From Stutzerimonas degradans (GTDB lineage Bacteria > Pseudomonadota > Gammaproteobacteria > Pseudomonadales > Pseudomonadaceae), in assembly GCF_024448505.1 (NCBI RefSeq), contig NZ_JAMOHV010000006.1, positions 1-64,000 on the forward strand: DNA of 64,000 nucleotides. The letters run 5' to 3'. Position 1 is the stretch's first letter. Every line of letters begins with the position of its first letter. The notes beneath the pieces were generated by a model, which ran no database searches, was not told the origin of the DNA, and was given only the letters and a program-made list of their open reading frames with translations. This document shows, one piece after another, positions 30,844 to 42,073 of the stretch. The position numbers and the translations under genes were made by a program.

Positions 30844-33597
30844 ATGGCAGTCAAATATCCCGCGTTTCGTAGAAAATTCCCTCTTCTGATGACTGGCGGT
30901 CTGTTGGCGATGCAGCCGATGACCGCTCCGATGCTGCTGGCTGCCGAGCAGTTCGCCTGCCAACCCAGCGCCGGTGGCGGCTGGTCGTGCGCCAGCAGCA
31001 CCCCGACCGCCAAACTGCCGCCCCGGCCGAATCAGGCCACGACCGATAGCACCGCGGCGATCGCTGCCAGCGATGGCAAGGCAGACACCAGCGCCAAACT
31101 GGTGACGGAGAGCAAGGGCCGTGCCCTGGCCTCGCGCAGTGCCGACTACAGCCATCTGGACTGGGTGCCGCGCGATCAGCTGACGGCCGCCCAGCTTGCC
31201 GAAACCGGCCCCTACTGCGCCGGCACCTACGTCGAACCCGACCGTCCGGGCAAGCTCGACGACACGCCGATGAGCGAAGCGCCCACCTACGTTTCCGCCA
31301 AGGCAACCCGCTATGAGCAGGAACAGGAAGTCGCCACCCTGGCCGGCGATGTCGTATTGCGCCAGGGCAGCATGCAGGCCGAAGCTGATGAAGCCAGTCT
31401 CTATCAGCTGGAGAACCGCGGCGAACTCAACGGCAACGTTCGCCTGCGTGATCGCAACGCGCTGATGGTCGGCGACCGCGCGGAAATCTTCCTCGACAAC
31501 GGTGAAGCCAAGGTCGAGAACGCCGAGTACGTCGTGCACTCGGGCAAGGTGCGCGGCAGCGCGCTGTACGCCAAGCGCGAAGAGAACGCGATCATCCGCC
31601 TCAAGGACGGCACCTATACCCGCTGCGAACCAGGCGAAAACAGCTGGCACCTGAAGGGCAACAACGTAACGCTGAACCCGGCCACCGGCTTCGGCTCGGC
31701 CACCAACGTGACGTTGCGGGTCAAGGACGTTCCGGTGTTTTACACGCCGTACATATATTTCCCGATCGACGACCGCCGCCAGTCCGGCTTCCTCGCACCG
31801 AGCATCGGCTCCTCCAGCGATACCGGCCTGTCGCTGCAGACGCCCTACTACTTCAACCTGGCGCCGAATTTCGACGCCACGCTGTATCCGCATTACATGA
31901 GCGACCGCGGCCTGCTGATGGAAGGCGAGTTCCGCTACCTGACCCGCAGCAGCGAAGGCCAGTTCGGCGCCGCCTACCTCGACGACAGCAACGACGATCG
32001 CAAACTGCAGTCGGAGTACGAAGACCAGCGCTGGATGTACAGCTGGCAAAACCGCAGCGGCCTGGATTCTCGCCTGCTCGCCGAGGTTGATTACACCGAC
32101 CTCAGCGATCCGTACTACTTCCAGGACCTGGATACCAACCTGGATATCGACCAGCCCGACCACCTCGATCAGCGCGGTACCCTGACCTGGCGCGGCGACA
32201 GCTATACCGCGAGGCTCAATGTCCACGGTTACGAGCGTGCCACGGTGGCCGACATCACGCCCTATGAGCGCCTGCCGCAGCTGACCCTCGATGGACGCCT
32301 GCCGTTCCAGCCGGGCGGCCTGAACTTCGCCTACAAGACCGAGTTCGTCAGCTTCCAGCGCAACCTGCGTGACGGCAATTTCATCAACGAAGACGGCAAT
32401 CCGGAACGCTGGTACGACGATCGTTTGCGCGGTCTGACGCGTGCCGAAGGCGAACGTATCCATCTGGAACCGGGCGTCAGCCTGCCGCTGGACTGGAGCT
32501 GGGGCTTCGTCAAGCCATCGCTGAAATACGCGTACACCCAGTACGATCTGGATCTCGACGCGACCGGGCAGCGCACTCTGGGCGCCTACGAATCATTCGA
32601 TCGCAACCAGAATCGCGGCGTGCCGATCTTCAGCGTCGACAGCGGCCTGTATTTCGATCGCGATACGCAGTGGTTCGGCAAGGACTACCGGCAGGCAATG
32701 GAGCCGCGGCTGTTCTACCTCTATGTGCCGGAAGAGGATCAGACAGATATTCCCATCTTCGACACGGGCGAGAGCAGCTTCAGCTACTCCTCGCTCTGGC
32801 GCGAGAACCGCTTTTCTGGCCGTGACCGTATCGGCGACGCCAATCAGGTATCGCTGGGCGTGACCAACCGCTGGATCGAATCCAACGGCTTCGAGCGGCA
32901 GCGCTTCAGCATCGGCCAGGCGTTCTACTTCGAAGATCGCAAGGTCCAGTTGCGCGGCATTGATTACCGCACGCGCGCCAGCGCAACGTCGTCGGTTTCG
33001 CCATACGCGCTGGAATACATGTATCGCTATAACCGCGACTGGAACTTCACTTCGACGTTCAATTGGGATCCGGACGAGGGGCGTACCCGCTCGGGCAGCG
33101 CCATGTGGCACTACCAGCCGGCGGACAACCCGAACAAGATCGTCAATATCGGCTATCGCTATCGCAACGACACCATGCGTTTCGATCAGGCGACCGGCGA
33201 ATGGACCTATGGCGGGGACTATGGACGACCCGGCCAGCCGAACTACATCAAGGACTACTACAAGATCAACCAGCATGACTTCTCGTTCATCTGGCCGGTG
33301 GTCCCGCAGTGGAGCGTCATCGGGCGCTGGCAGCACGACTACAGCCGCAGCCGCACACTGGAAGCCTTTGGCGGCTTCGAGTACGACAGCTGCTGCTGGA
33401 AGCTGCGGCTGATCAACCGCTACTGGATCGACTACGACGAAACCAGCCTCAACCCCGATCTCAACGACGAGCCGGACACCGGTATCTTCCTGCAGATCGT
33501 GCTCAAGGGACTGGGTGGCGTGGTCGGCAATGCGACCGAAACATTCCTCGACGAAGGCATTCAAGGCTACCGTGAACGTGAAGACCAAGCTTTCTGA
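30844..33597 (+). CDS. lptD: LPS-assembly outer-membrane protein LptD
   Basis: 917 residues. Inserts lipopolysaccharide into the outer leaflet together with LptE. A signal peptide spans about residues 1-34 ([11 protein letters not shown] core). An OstA/LptA-like beta-jellyroll follows (about 150-280) and then the large beta-barrel. Cysteines that could form the family disulfides are C39, C49, C125, C261 and the C-terminal pair C850-C851 (DSCCWK). The ATG at 30844 ([10 protein letters not shown]) is preferred over the in-frame GTG at 30793, matching Pseudomonas homologues. surA begins inside its last 20 bases. Confidence 0.95.
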   Translation: MAVKYPAFRRKFPLLMTGGLLAMQPMTAPMLLAAEQFACQPSAGGGWSCASSTPTAKLPPRPNQATTDSTAAIAASDGKADTSAKLVTESKGRALASRSADYSHLDWVPRDQLTAAQLAETGPYCAGTYVEPDRPGKLDDTPMSEAPTYVSAKATRYEQEQEVATLAGDVVLRQGSMQAEADEASLYQLENRGELNGNVRLRDRNALMVGDRAEIFLDNGEAKVENAEYVVHSGKVRGSALYAKREENAIIRLKDGTYTRCEPGENSWHLKGNNVTLNPATGFGSATNVTLRVKDVPVFYTPYIYFPIDDRRQSGFLAPSIGSSSDTGLSLQTPYYFNLAPNFDATLYPHYMSDRGLLMEGEFRYLTRSSEGQFGAAYLDDSNDDRKLQSEYEDQRWMYSWQNRSGLDSRLLAEVDYTDLSDPYYFQDLDTNLDIDQPDHLDQRGTLTWRGDSYTARLNVHGYERATVADITPYERLPQLTLDGRLPFQPGGLNFAYKTEFVSFQRNLRDGNFINEDGNPERWYDDRLRGLTRAEGERIHLEPGVSLPLDWSWGFVKPSLKYAYTQYDLDLDATGQRTLGAYESFDRNQNRGVPIFSVDSGLYFDRDTQWFGKDYRQAMEPRLFYLYVPEEDQTDIPIFDTGESSFSYSSLWRENRFSGRDRIGDANQVSLGVTNRWIESNGFERQRFSIGQAFYFEDRKVQLRGIDYRTRASATSSVSPYALEYMYRYNRDWNFTSTFNWDPDEGRTRSGSAMWHYQPADNPNKIVNIGYRYRNDTMRFDQATGEWTYGGDYGRPGQPNYIKDYYKINQHDFSFIWPVVPQWSVIGRWQHDYSRSRTLEAFGGFEYDSCCWKLRLINRYWIDYDETSLNPDLNDEPDTGIFLQIVLKGLGGVVGNATETFLDEGIQGYREREDQAF

Positions 33598-34885
33598 TTA
33601 CCTGCGCCCGCTCGTGGCGGGCGCCCTGCTGCTGGGCAACGCTGCACTGATTCCTCTCGCAAGCGCCGAGGTACAGCCGCTGGATCGCGTGGTCGCCATC
33701 GTCGACAACGACGTCATCATGCAGAGCCAGCTGGAACAGCGCATCCGCGAGGTCCAGCAGACCATCGACAAGCGCGGTGCCGATGCGCCGCCGATGGACG
33801 TCCTGCGTCAGCAGGTGCTCGAGCGCCTGATCACCGAGAACCTGCAGCTGCAGATCGGCGAGCGCTCGGGCATCCGTATCTCCGACGAAGAGCTCAACCA
33901 GGCGATGGGCACCATCGCCCAGCGCAACAACATGACCCTCGAGCAGTTCCGCAACGCCTTGGCCAACGATGGCCTGAGCCTGGAAACGGCGCGCGAGCAG
34001 ATACGTCGCGAGATGATCATCAGCCGTGTGCGGCAACGGCGGATCGCCGAGCGTGTACAGGTTTCCGACCAGGAAGTACGCAACTTCCTAGCTTCGGACC
34101 TGGGCAAGCTCCAACTGTCCGAAGAGTACCGGCTGGCCAACATCCTCATCGCGGTGCCCGAGGGTGCCGATTCGGCCACCATCCAGGCGGCGGAGCGACG
34201 CGCCAACGAAACCTACGAGCAGCTTCAGCAAGGCGCCAACTTTGCCCAGCTGGCGGTTGCCCGCTCGGCCAGCGAAAACGCCCTGGAAGGCGGCGAGATG
34301 GGCTGGCGCAAGGCCGCCCAGCTGCCACCGCCGTTCGACAGCGACGTGCGCGAACTGGCGGTGGGTGAATTCACCCGTCCGGTACGCACACCACCGGGTT
34401 TCATCATCCTCAAACTGCTGGAAAAACGCGGCGGCGATACCCAGGTGCGCGACGAGGTGCATGTTCGCCACATTCTGATCAAGCCGAGCGCCATCCGCAG
34501 CAACGACGAGGCGCGCCTGTTGGTACAACGTCTGCGCGAGCGCATCGTCGCTGGCGAAGACTTCGCCGAACTGGCGAAGAATTTCTCGGAGGATCCGGGC
34601 TCGGCGCTCAACGGCGGCGACCTCAACTGGATCGATCCGGCCGCTCTGGTGCCGGAATTCCGTGAAGTGATGGCCAATACCGCCAGCGGCCAGCTGTCTC
34701 CGGTGTTCCAGTCGCCCTTCGGCTGGCACATCCTGGAAGTTCTGGGGCGTCGCGCCACCGACACCAGCGAAGAGTTCCGCGAGCAGCAGGCCCTTAATCT
34801 GCTGCGCAACCGTAAATACGACGACGAGCTACAGGCCTGGCTGCGCCAGATCCGTGACGAGGCGTACGTGGAAATCAAGCTCTAA
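33578..34885 (+). CDS. surA: Periplasmic chaperone/peptidyl-prolyl isomerase SurA
   Basis: 435 residues with a GTG start overlapping lptD by 20 bases. Signal peptide 1-30 (cut after ASA), N-terminal chaperone domain, two parvulin domains (about 176-277 and 287-385), and a C-terminal helix. The second parvulin contains the [11 protein letters not shown] and GGDLNWIDP motifs. SurA folds outer-membrane proteins including LptD, so the overlap is functionally sensible. An alternative GTG lies two codons upstream (33572). Confidence 0.95.
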   Translation: MKTKLSDYLRPLVAGALLLGNAALIPLASAEVQPLDRVVAIVDNDVIMQSQLEQRIREVQQTIDKRGADAPPMDVLRQQVLERLITENLQLQIGERSGIRISDEELNQAMGTIAQRNNMTLEQFRNALANDGLSLETAREQIRREMIISRVRQRRIAERVQVSDQEVRNFLASDLGKLQLSEEYRLANILIAVPEGADSATIQAAERRANETYEQLQQGANFAQLAVARSASENALEGGEMGWRKAAQLPPPFDSDVRELAVGEFTRPVRTPPGFIILKLLEKRGGDTQVRDEVHVRHILIKPSAIRSNDEARLLVQRLRERIVAGEDFAELAKNFSEDPGSALNGGDLNWIDPAALVPEFREVMANTASGQLSPVFQSPFGWHILEVLGRRATDTSEEFREQQALNLLRNRKYDDELQAWLRQIRDEAYVEIKL

Positions 34886-34906
34886 GCTGATAGCCGGAAG
34901 TACCCA

Positions 34907-34943
34907 GGGTGATGGACCGACCGGTGCGTCACCCTTTTTTTTT
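34907..34943 (+). terminator. Strong Rho-independent terminator between surA and pdxA
   Basis: Stem GGGTGA (34907-34912) with TCACCC (34929-34934), an additional internal ACC/GGT pairing, followed by nine Ts (34935-34943). A second run of eight Ts lies at 34953-34960. Confidence 0.88.
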
Positions 34944-34970
34944 GCGCCACTGTTTTTTTTCGAGGCCCCC

Positions 34971-35960
34971 ATGTCCCCTTCGCGTCCCTTCGCCCTGACC
35001 CCCGGAGAACCTGCCGGCATCGGCCCCGACCTGTGCCTGCTGCTGGCGCGTCGGGCCCAGCCACAAGCACTTATCGCCATCGCCAGCCGCACCTTGCTGG
35101 CCGAACGCGCGGGGCAATTGGGACTGGACATCGCGCTGCTCGATGTCGGCCCCGGCGCCTGGCCGAGCGCTCCGGCGCCGGCCGGCAGTCTGTATGTCTG
35201 GGATACTCCACTCGCCGCGCCGGTGACGGCCGGCCATCTGGACGCCCGGAATGGCCTCTATGTGCTGGAAACCCTTTCCCGCGCCGGGCGGGGCTGCCTC
35301 GACGGTCACTTCGCCGGGATGATCACCGCCCCCGTGCACAAGGGCGTAATCAACGAGGCGGGTATCGCCTTCTCCGGCCATACCGAATTTCTCGCCGAGC
35401 TGACCCATACCGAACAGGTCGTCATGATGCTCGCCACGCGCGGCCTGCGCGTGGCTTTGGTCACTACCCACCTGCCGCTCAAGGAGGTCGCCGCGGCGAT
35501 CACGGCCGAGCGGCTGACCCGCGTCGCGCGCATCCTGCATGCCGATCTGGTCGGCAAGTTCGGCATTACCCGGCCGCGCATTCTGGTCTGCGGGCTCAAC
35601 CCGCACGCTGGCGAGGGCGGGCACCTGGGCCGCGAGGAAATCGAGATCATCGAACCGACGCTGCAACGCTTGCGCGGCGAAGGGCTGAACCTGATCGGTC
35701 CGCTGCCGGCCGATACGCTGTTCACCCCGAAGCACCTCGATCAATGCGACGCGGTGCTGGCGATGTATCACGACCAGGGCCTGCCGGTGCTCAAGTACAA
35801 GGGCTTCGGTGCCGCCGTCAATGTCACCCTCGGCCTGCCGATCGTGCGCACCTCGGTCGACCACGGCACCGCGCTGGACTTGGCCGGCACCGGCCGGATC
35901 GATACCGGCAGCCTGCAGGTGGCTCTGGAAACGGCCTACCAGATGGCCAGCCCGCGCTGA
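34971..35960 (+). CDS. pdxA: 4-hydroxythreonine-4-phosphate dehydrogenase
   Basis: NAD-dependent enzyme of pyridoxal-5'-phosphate synthesis. 329 residues; the N-terminus is [17 protein letters not shown]. Metal-binding histidines are recognisable in [22 protein letters not shown]-adjacent MYHDQG and [14 protein letters not shown]. The start at 34971 lies beyond the terminator that follows surA; an in-frame upstream extension would run through the terminator and is rejected. Confidence 0.95.
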   Translation: MSPSRPFALTPGEPAGIGPDLCLLLARRAQPQALIAIASRTLLAERAGQLGLDIALLDVGPGAWPSAPAPAGSLYVWDTPLAAPVTAGHLDARNGLYVLETLSRAGRGCLDGHFAGMITAPVHKGVINEAGIAFSGHTEFLAELTHTEQVVMMLATRGLRVALVTTHLPLKEVAAAITAERLTRVARILHADLVGKFGITRPRILVCGLNPHAGEGGHLGREEIEIIEPTLQRLRGEGLNLIGPLPADTLFTPKHLDQCDAVLAMYHDQGLPVLKYKGFGAAVNVTLGLPIVRTSVDHGTALDLAGTGRIDTGSLQVALETAYQMASPR

Positions 35961-36103
35961 GCCGAGGCTGGCGCGCTGCAGGGGGATGTCACTTACACAT
36001 TCACAGGCGCCCCTGAATCCGTGCGAACCGGGCGGACCGCCTACAGCGGCACCGCCTTTCGCTGTTAAACTGCCCGCCTTTGCCTTACCGCTCTCGGCTC
36101 CTG

Positions 36104-36131
36104 CTTGACGCTTGCAGCTTGAGGCTTGGAG
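36104..36131 (+). repeat. Heptamer tandem repeat (4 units) upstream of ksgA
   Basis: Four consecutive 7-base units CTTGACG, CTTGCAG, CTTGAGG, CTTGGAG share the consensus CTTGNNG, ending 8 bases before the ksgA ATG. The period is exact. It replaces a normal ribosome-binding region except for the GGAG at the end of the last unit. Confidence 0.75.
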
Positions 36132-36139
36132 CTGCCGTT

Positions 36140-36934
36140 ATGTCCGACTACCAACACCGCGCACGCAAGCGCTTCGGCCAGAATTTCCTGCACGATGCCG
36201 GCGTCATCCATCGCATCCTGCGCGCCATCCATCCCAAGGCGGGTGAACGGCTGGTGGAGATCGGCCCCGGCCAGGGCGCACTCACCGAAGGCCTGCTCGA
36301 CAGCGGCGCGCACCTGGACGTGGTCGAACTGGACCTCGACCTGATTCCCATCCTGCAGAGCAAATTCGCCGGGCGCGAGAATTTCACCCTGCATCAGGGC
36401 GATGCGCTGAAGTTCGACTTTGCCCGCCTGAGCCAGGAACCGGCCAGCCTGCGTATCGTCGGCAACCTGCCCTACAACATCTCCACCCCGCTGATCTTTC
36501 ATCTGCTCGAGCACGCCGGGCTGATCCGTGACATGCACTTCATGCTGCAGAAGGAAGTGGTCGAGCGCCTGGCCGCCGAACCGGGTGGCGGTGACTGGGG
36601 CCGGCTGTCGATCATGGTGCAGTACCACTGTCGCGTGGAGCATCTGTTCAACGTCGGCCCGGGCGCGTTCAACCCGGCGCCCAAGGTCGATTCGGCGATC
36701 GTCCGCCTGGTGCCGCACGAGACGCTGCCGCATCCAGCACGCGACCACCGCCAGCTCGAGCGGGTGGTACGCGAAGCCTTCAACCAGCGCCGCAAGACGC
36801 TGCGTAATACGCTCAAGGGTTTGCTCGACGCTGAGGCCATCGAGGCTGCGCAGGTCGACGGCGGCCTGCGCCCTGAACAGCTCGACCTCGCGGCATTCGT
36901 CCGCCTCTCCGATCAACTCGCGCTGCGCAGCTAG
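36140..36934 (+). CDS. ksgA: 16S rRNA dimethyladenosine transferase
   Basis: Dimethylates two adjacent adenosines near the 3' end of 16S rRNA (also called RsmA). 264 residues. SAM-binding motif [11 protein letters not shown] at 40-50; catalytic GNLPYNIS near 110; N-terminal [11 protein letters not shown]. Its start at 36140 uses GGAG from the heptamer repeat as ribosome-binding site. It forms a run with apaG, apaH and glpE. Confidence 0.95.
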   Translation: MSDYQHRARKRFGQNFLHDAGVIHRILRAIHPKAGERLVEIGPGQGALTEGLLDSGAHLDVVELDLDLIPILQSKFAGRENFTLHQGDALKFDFARLSQEPASLRIVGNLPYNISTPLIFHLLEHAGLIRDMHFMLQKEVVERLAAEPGGGDWGRLSIMVQYHCRVEHLFNVGPGAFNPAPKVDSAIVRLVPHETLPHPARDHRQLERVVREAFNQRRKTLRNTLKGLLDAEAIEAAQVDGGLRPEQLDLAAFVRLSDQLALRS

Positions 36935-36961
36935 CAGCGCGCCTACCGAGTCGAGTTCGCC

Positions 36962-37345
36962 ATGACCGAAGACCGCCGCTACCGCATCGACGTCAGCGTC
37001 ACGCCCCGCTATCTGTCCGCGCAGTCCGAGCCGGAACAAAACCGCTATGCCTTTGCCTACACGGTAACGATCGAAAACACTGGCGAGGTGGCGGCGCAGC
37101 TGCTGGCGCGGCACTGGATCATCACCGATGGCGACGGCAAGGTGCAGGAAGTCCGCGGTGCAGGCGTCATCGGCGAGCAGCCGTTGATTGCTCCCGGCGA
37201 GCGGCACGTCTACACCAGCGGCACCCTGCTGGCGACGCCGGTCGGCAGCATGCAGGGCAGCTACGAGATGCGCGCCGAGGATGGCCACGCTTTCACGGCC
37301 CCCATCGCGCCGTTCCGCCTCGCCGCACCCGGAGCACTGCATTGA
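36962..37345 (+). CDS. apaG: ApaG domain protein
   Basis: 127 residues, DUF525 fold (fibronectin-like). The motif [17 protein letters not shown](A)GVIGEQP is diagnostic. Role not established; it is linked to apaH in most gamma-proteobacteria. It overlaps the apaH start by 4 bases. Confidence 0.95.
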   Translation: MTEDRRYRIDVSVTPRYLSAQSEPEQNRYAFAYTVTIENTGEVAAQLLARHWIITDGDGKVQEVRGAGVIGEQPLIAPGERHVYTSGTLLATPVGSMQGSYEMRAEDGHAFTAPIAPFRLAAPGALH

Positions 37346-38169
37346 CCACCTATGCTGTCGGCGACCTGCAAGGTTGCCTCGAACCCCTCAAATGCCTACT
37401 CGAGCAGGTCGACTTCAGCCCCTCGCGCGACTGCCTGTGGCTGGCGGGCGATCTGGTAAATCGCGGCCCGCAATCGCTCGAGGCCCTGCGTTTCGTGCGT
37501 GATCTGGACGGCTCGGCCATCACCGTGCTGGGCAATCATGACCTGCATCTGCTGGCGATCGCGCATGACATCGAGCGCCTGCGCAAATCCGACACGCTCA
37601 GACCGATCCTCGACGCCCCCGACTGCGCCGATCTGATCGACTGGCTGCGCCGACAGAAGCTGCTGCACTACGACGCCGAGCGCCACACCGCGATGGTGCA
37701 CGCCGGCATTCCGCCGCAGTGGACGCTGGAAAAGGCGCTCAAGCGTGCCGCCGAGGTCGAGCTGGCGCTGCAGGACGACGCAATGCTGCGGCCGTTTCTC
37801 GACGGCATGTACGGCAACCTGCCCGCCAAGTGGAGCAAGGACCTGCACGGCGTGCCGCGGTTACGCCTGATCACCAACTACTTCACCCGCATGCGTTTCT
37901 GCAAAGCCGACGGCACGCTGGAGCTGGAAAGCAAAGAAGGCCTGGACAGCGCACCGAAAGGCTTCGCGCCCTGGTTCAGTCACCCGCAGCGCAAGACCCG
38001 CAACGTCAAGCTGATCTTCGGCCACTGGGCGGCGCTGGAAGGCAACTGCGACGAACCCAACGTATTCGCCTTGGACACCGGCTGCGTCTGGGGCAACGCC
38101 ATGACCCTGATGAACCTCGACAGCGAAGAACTCCTGCGCTGCGATTGCGACCATGGAACCGCGGCATGA
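37342..38169 (+). CDS. apaH: Bis(5'-nucleosyl)-tetraphosphatase (symmetrical)
   Basis: Hydrolyses Ap4A to two ADP and also removes Np4 caps from RNA. 275 residues, calcineurin-type metallophosphatase: GDLQGC at 7-12, GDLVNRG and GNHD motifs. Starts with TTG inside the apaG stop (TTGA overlap), so initiation probably depends on coupling. glpE overlaps the end by 4 bases. Confidence 0.95.
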   Translation: MTTYAVGDLQGCLEPLKCLLEQVDFSPSRDCLWLAGDLVNRGPQSLEALRFVRDLDGSAITVLGNHDLHLLAIAHDIERLRKSDTLRPILDAPDCADLIDWLRRQKLLHYDAERHTAMVHAGIPPQWTLEKALKRAAEVELALQDDAMLRPFLDGMYGNLPAKWSKDLHGVPRLRLITNYFTRMRFCKADGTLELESKEGLDSAPKGFAPWFSHPQRKTRNVKLIFGHWAALEGNCDEPNVFALDTGCVWGNAMTLMNLDSEELLRCDCDHGTAA

Positions 38170-38498
38170 CCGACTTCAAACGCATTTCCCCCGAGACCGC
38201 CCAGCAGATGCGCGCCGCCGGCGCCGTGGTGGTCGATATCCGCGACCCGCACAGCTACGCCAGTGGCCATATCGGCGGCTCGACACATCTGGACAATCAT
38301 TCGCTGCCGGACTTCATCGCCGCCGCCGACTTCGACCATCCGCTGATCGTCACCTGCTACCACGGCCATTCGAGCCAAAGCGCCGCAGCCTATCTGGCCA
38401 ACCAGGGATTCTCCGACGTCTACAGCCTGGACGGTGGTTTCGAACTCTGGCGCGCCACGTTTCCGCTCGACGTCGAGCGCGATGACGATCCCGCTTAA
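38166..38498 (+). CDS. glpE: Thiosulfate sulfurtransferase GlpE (single rhodanese domain)
   Basis: 110 residues; transfers sulfur from thiosulfate to cyanide or thioredoxin-like acceptors. The catalytic cysteine C64 sits in CYHGHSS, the GlpE-type active loop. N-terminus [12 protein letters not shown] and [10 protein letters not shown] are typical. It is the last gene of the ksgA-apaG-apaH-glpE run. Confidence 0.94.
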   Translation: MTDFKRISPETAQQMRAAGAVVVDIRDPHSYASGHIGGSTHLDNHSLPDFIAAADFDHPLIVTCYHGHSSQSAAAYLANQGFSDVYSLDGGFELWRATFPLDVERDDDPA

Positions 38499-38767
38499 AT
38501 AAATCCCAGCCTTCACGCCGCGCCAGTCGCGGCCTCCGAGCGTCCCGGCGGCACCTCGCCCGGGAAAATCCCGCCCTTGCCCTTCGCTGCGCCGAATCCG
38601 AACTATCCTTGAGTTCAGGCCATCCAAGAAATGAAAGCCGTACGCGGCTTCCAGAATCAGGTTTCGACCATTAGGTGTTCGGGGGAACTCCACTGGCCGC
38701 CCTTTTCGGCCGGGCTCCAGGATGCCTGATGACAACGCCGGCTCCGTGCATCGACCGAGGTGAAGTC
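38499..38767. other. Intergenic region glpE-prkA
   Basis: 269 bases without an ORF of note. It holds a CTATCCT (38603-38609) that resembles a sigma-S -10 element and a small hairpin AAGCCG-TACG-CGGCTT (38635-38650). prkA homologues are known to be stress/stationary-phase controlled, so a sigma-S promoter here is plausible but unproven. Confidence 0.4.
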
Positions 38768-40690
38768 ATGAGCATTTTCAGTCACTTCCAACAACGATTC
38801 GAAGCGACCCGCCAGGAAGAATACTCGCTGCAGGAATACCTCGATCTGTGCAAGCAGGACCCGAGGACCTACGCCACCGCCGCCGAGCGGCTGCTGATGG
38901 CCATTGGCGAGCCCGAGCTGGTTGACACCTCCACTGACCCGCGGCTGTCGCGGATCTTCTCCAACAAGGTCATCCGCCGTTACCCCTCGTTCGAGGACTT
39001 CCACGGCATGGAAGACTGCATCGACCAGATCGTTTCCTACTTCCGCCACGCCGCGCAGGGCCTGGAGGAGAAGAAGCAGATCCTCTACCTCCTCGGCCCG
39101 GTAGGCGGCGGCAAGTCCTCGCTGGCCGAAAAACTCAAGCAGCTCATGGAGCGCGTACCGTTCTATGCGATCAAGGGTTCGCCGGTGTTCGAGTCGCCGC
39201 TGGGGCTGTTCAACCCCACTGAGGATGCGCAGATTCTCGAAGAGGATTACGGCATCCCGCGGCGCTATCTCAACTCGATCATGTCGCCGTGGGCGACCAA
39301 GCGCCTGCAGGAATTCGGCGGCGACATCAGCCAGTTCCGCGTGGTCAAGCTGTACCCGTCTATTCTCAACCAGATCGCCGTGGCCAAGACCGAGCCGGGC
39401 GACGAGAACAACCAGGACATCTCCGCACTGGTTGGCAAGGTGGATATCCGCAAGCTCGAGGAATTCCCGCAGAACGATGCCGACGCCTACAGCTACTCGG
39501 GGGCGCTGTGCCGGGCCAACCAGGGCCTGATGGAATTCGTCGAAATGTTCAAGGCGCCGATCAAGGTGCTGCACCCGCTGCTGACGGCCACCCAGGAAGG
39601 CAACTACAACAGCACCGAGGGGCTGGGCGCGATTCCGTTCAACGGCATCCTGCTGGCCCACTCCAACGAATCGGAATGGCACACCTTCCGCAACAACAAG
39701 AACAACGAAGCCTTCATCGACCGCATCTACATCGTCAAGGTGCCGTACTGCCTGCGCGTGACCGATGAGGTGAAGATCTACGACAAGCTGCTGATCAACA
39801 GCTCGCTGGCCCAGGCCCATTGCGCGCCGGACACCCTGAAGATGCTCGCGCAGTTCAGCGTACTGAGCCGCCTGAAAGAGCCGGAAAACTCCAACATCTA
39901 CTCGAAGATGCGGGTCTACGACGGCGAAAACCTCAAGGACACCGATCCCAAGGCCAAGTCGATCCAGGAATACCGCGATGCTGCCGGCGTCGACGAGGGC
40001 ATGAACGGCCTGTCGACCCGCTTCGCCTTCAAGATCCTCTCCAAGGTGTTCAACTTCGACCCGCACGAGATCGCGGCCAACCCCGTGCACCTGCTCTACG
40101 TGCTCGAACAGCAGATCGAGCAGGAGCAGTTCCCCGCCGAGGTGCGCGAGCGCTACCTGCGCTACATCAAGGAATACCTGGCGCCGCGCTACATCGAGTT
40201 CATCGGCAAAGAGATCCAGACCGCCTACCTCGAGTCGTACAGCGAGTACGGGCAGAACATCTTCGATCGCTACGTGCTGTACGCCGACTTCTGGATTCAG
40301 GATCAGGAATACCGCGACCCGGAAACCGGCGAGATTCTCAACCGCGGCGCACTCAACGAGGAGCTGGAGAAGATCGAGAAACCGGCCGGCATCAGCAACC
40401 CGAAGGATTTCCGCAACGAGATCGTCAACTTCGTGCTGCGCGCCCGTGCCAACAATAACGGTAAGAATCCATCCTGGCTCAGCTACGAGAAGCTGCGCGT
40501 GGTGATCGAGAAGAAGATGTTCTCCAACACCGAGGACCTGCTGCCGGTCATCAGCTTCAACGCCAAGGCCAGCAAGGAAGACCAGAAAAAGCACAACGAT
40601 TTCGTGGTGCGCATGGTGGAGCGTGGCTATACCGAGAAGCAGGTTCGCCTGTTGTCGGAATGGTATCTGCGGGTGCGTAAATCGCAGTAA
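38768..40690 (+). CDS. prkA: PrkA/YeaG serine protein kinase
   Basis: 640-residue AAA-type protein kinase, first of a conserved three-gene stress module. Walker A GPVGGGKS is at 110-117; the C-terminal PrkA kinase domain shows weak similarity to eukaryotic kinases. In enterobacteria YeaG contributes to nitrogen-starvation and stationary-phase adaptation. The start at 38768 (MSIFSHFQQRF) has a GAGGTGAAG-type ribosome-binding region. yeaH follows after 101 bases. Confidence 0.94.
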   Translation: MSIFSHFQQRFEATRQEEYSLQEYLDLCKQDPRTYATAAERLLMAIGEPELVDTSTDPRLSRIFSNKVIRRYPSFEDFHGMEDCIDQIVSYFRHAAQGLEEKKQILYLLGPVGGGKSSLAEKLKQLMERVPFYAIKGSPVFESPLGLFNPTEDAQILEEDYGIPRRYLNSIMSPWATKRLQEFGGDISQFRVVKLYPSILNQIAVAKTEPGDENNQDISALVGKVDIRKLEEFPQNDADAYSYSGALCRANQGLMEFVEMFKAPIKVLHPLLTATQEGNYNSTEGLGAIPFNGILLAHSNESEWHTFRNNKNNEAFIDRIYIVKVPYCLRVTDEVKIYDKLLINSSLAQAHCAPDTLKMLAQFSVLSRLKEPENSNIYSKMRVYDGENLKDTDPKAKSIQEYRDAAGVDEGMNGLSTRFAFKILSKVFNFDPHEIAANPVHLLYVLEQQIEQEQFPAEVRERYLRYIKEYLAPRYIEFIGKEIQTAYLESYSEYGQNIFDRYVLYADFWIQDQEYRDPETGEILNRGALNEELEKIEKPAGISNPKDFRNEIVNFVLRARANNNGKNPSWLSYEKLRVVIEKKMFSNTEDLLPVISFNAKASKEDQKKHNDFVVRMVERGYTEKQVRLLSEWYLRVRKSQ

Positions 40691-40739
40691 CACGGCCCCA
40701 GCTCGCCAGCCCGCGCGGACGGTGCACCTGACCGGCCGC

Positions 40740-40772
40740 GCAGGCTTGCGGTCTGCAGCCTGAGAAGCCTGC
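40740..40772 (+). repeat. Inverted repeat in the prkA-yeaH gap
   Basis: GCAGGCTT (40740-40747) and AAGCCTGC (40765-40772) are perfect 8-base inverted complements; the loop contains the palindrome CTGCAG. It ends 19 bases before the yeaH ATG, so it could modulate translation or mark an RNA-processing site. Confidence 0.6.
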
Positions 40773-40791
40773 AGTTGGCCGGAGGGCCCTT

Positions 40792-42063
40792 ATGAGCTAC
40801 GTCATCGACCGTCGTCTGAACGGCAAGAACAAGAGCACGGTAAACCGCCAGCGCTTCCTGCAGCGCTACCGTGGGCATATCAAGAAGGCGGTGGAGGAAG
40901 CCGTCAGCCGGCGTTCCATCACCGACATGGAACACGGCGAACAGATCAGCATTCCGGGTCGCGACATCGACGAACCGGTGCTGCACCACGGCCACGGCGG
41001 CCGCCAGACCATCGTCCATCCGGGCAACAAGGAATTCATCGCTGGCGAACGCATCCCGCGGCCGCAGGGCGGCGGTGGAGGTGGCGGCAGCGGTCAGGCC
41101 AGCAACACCGGCGAAGGCATGGACGACTTCGTCTTCCAGATCACCCAGGAGGAATTCCTCGATTTCATGTTCGAGGACCTGGAGCTGCCCAACCTGGTCA
41201 AGCGCCACCTGGCCGGCACCGAAACCTTCAAAACCGTGCGCGCCGGCATCAGCAACGAAGGCAATCCGTCGCGCATCAACATCGTGCGCACCCTGCGTTC
41301 GGCCCATGCACGGCGCATCGCGCTATCGGGCAGTAGCCGCGCCAAGCTGCGCGAGATGAAAGCCGAGCTGACGCGCCTGCTGCTGGAGGAACCGGACAAC
41401 TTCAACGACATCAAGGCCACCGAAGAGGAGATCGAACGCCTCAGCGCGCGGATCAACCGGGTGCCGTTCCTCGACACCTTCGACCTCAAGTACAACCTGC
41501 TGGTCAAGCAGCCGAACCCCAGCTCGAAAGCGGTGATGTTCTGCGTGATGGACGTCTCCGGCTCGATGACCCAGGCGACCAAGGACATCGCCAAGCGCTT
41601 CTTCATCCTGCTGTACCTGTTCCTCAAGCGGAACTACGACAAGATCGATGTGGTGTTCATCCGCCACCACACCAGCGCCAAGGAAGTCGACGAGGAAGAG
41701 TTCTTCTACTCGCGCGAGACCGGCGGCACCATCGTCTCCAGCGCGTTGAAAATGATGCAAGAGATCATGGCCGAGCGTTATCCGGCCAATGAGTGGAACA
41801 TCTATGCCGCGCAGGCTTCGGACGGTGATAACTGGAACGACGACTCGCCGTTGTGCCGCGACATCCTGATCAACCAGATCATGCCGTTCGTGCAGTATTT
41901 CACCTACGTCGAAATCACCCCGCGCGAGCACCAGGCGCTCTGGTACGAGTACAACCAGGTCGCCGAAGCCTTCGCCGACTCCTTCGCCCAGCAGCAGCTG
42001 GTCAGCGCCGCCGATATCTATCCGGTGTTCCGCGAGCTGTTCCAGCGGCGCATCAACGCCTGA
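40792..42063 (+). CDS. yeaH: YeaH/DUF444 family protein
   Basis: 423 residues, partner of PrkA. The central glycine-rich linker ([11 protein letters not shown], near residue 95) precedes a von Willebrand A-like domain with a MIDAS-type DVSGSMTQ at residue 254 onward. The family is predicted to bind a metal and mediate protein contacts in the PrkA pathway. SpoVR follows after 10 bases. Confidence 0.94.
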   Translation: MSYVIDRRLNGKNKSTVNRQRFLQRYRGHIKKAVEEAVSRRSITDMEHGEQISIPGRDIDEPVLHHGHGGRQTIVHPGNKEFIAGERIPRPQGGGGGGGSGQASNTGEGMDDFVFQITQEEFLDFMFEDLELPNLVKRHLAGTETFKTVRAGISNEGNPSRINIVRTLRSAHARRIALSGSSRAKLREMKAELTRLLLEEPDNFNDIKATEEEIERLSARINRVPFLDTFDLKYNLLVKQPNPSSKAVMFCVMDVSGSMTQATKDIAKRFFILLYLFLKRNYDKIDVVFIRHHTSAKEVDEEEFFYSRETGGTIVSSALKMMQEIMAERYPANEWNIYAAQASDGDNWNDDSPLCRDILINQIMPFVQYFTYVEITPREHQALWYEYNQVAEAFADSFAQQQLVSAADIYPVFRELFQRRINA

Positions 42064-42073
42064 GGGGGATGCC

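Noticed and set aside
30760-32463. 567-codon minus-strand ORF opposite lptD
   Set aside because: No signal or family features, lies over lptD coding sequence and its promoter.
38657-40693. 678-codon minus-strand ORF opposite prkA
   Set aside because: Antisense shadow of a strongly conserved kinase; Val/Leu/His-rich with no domain.
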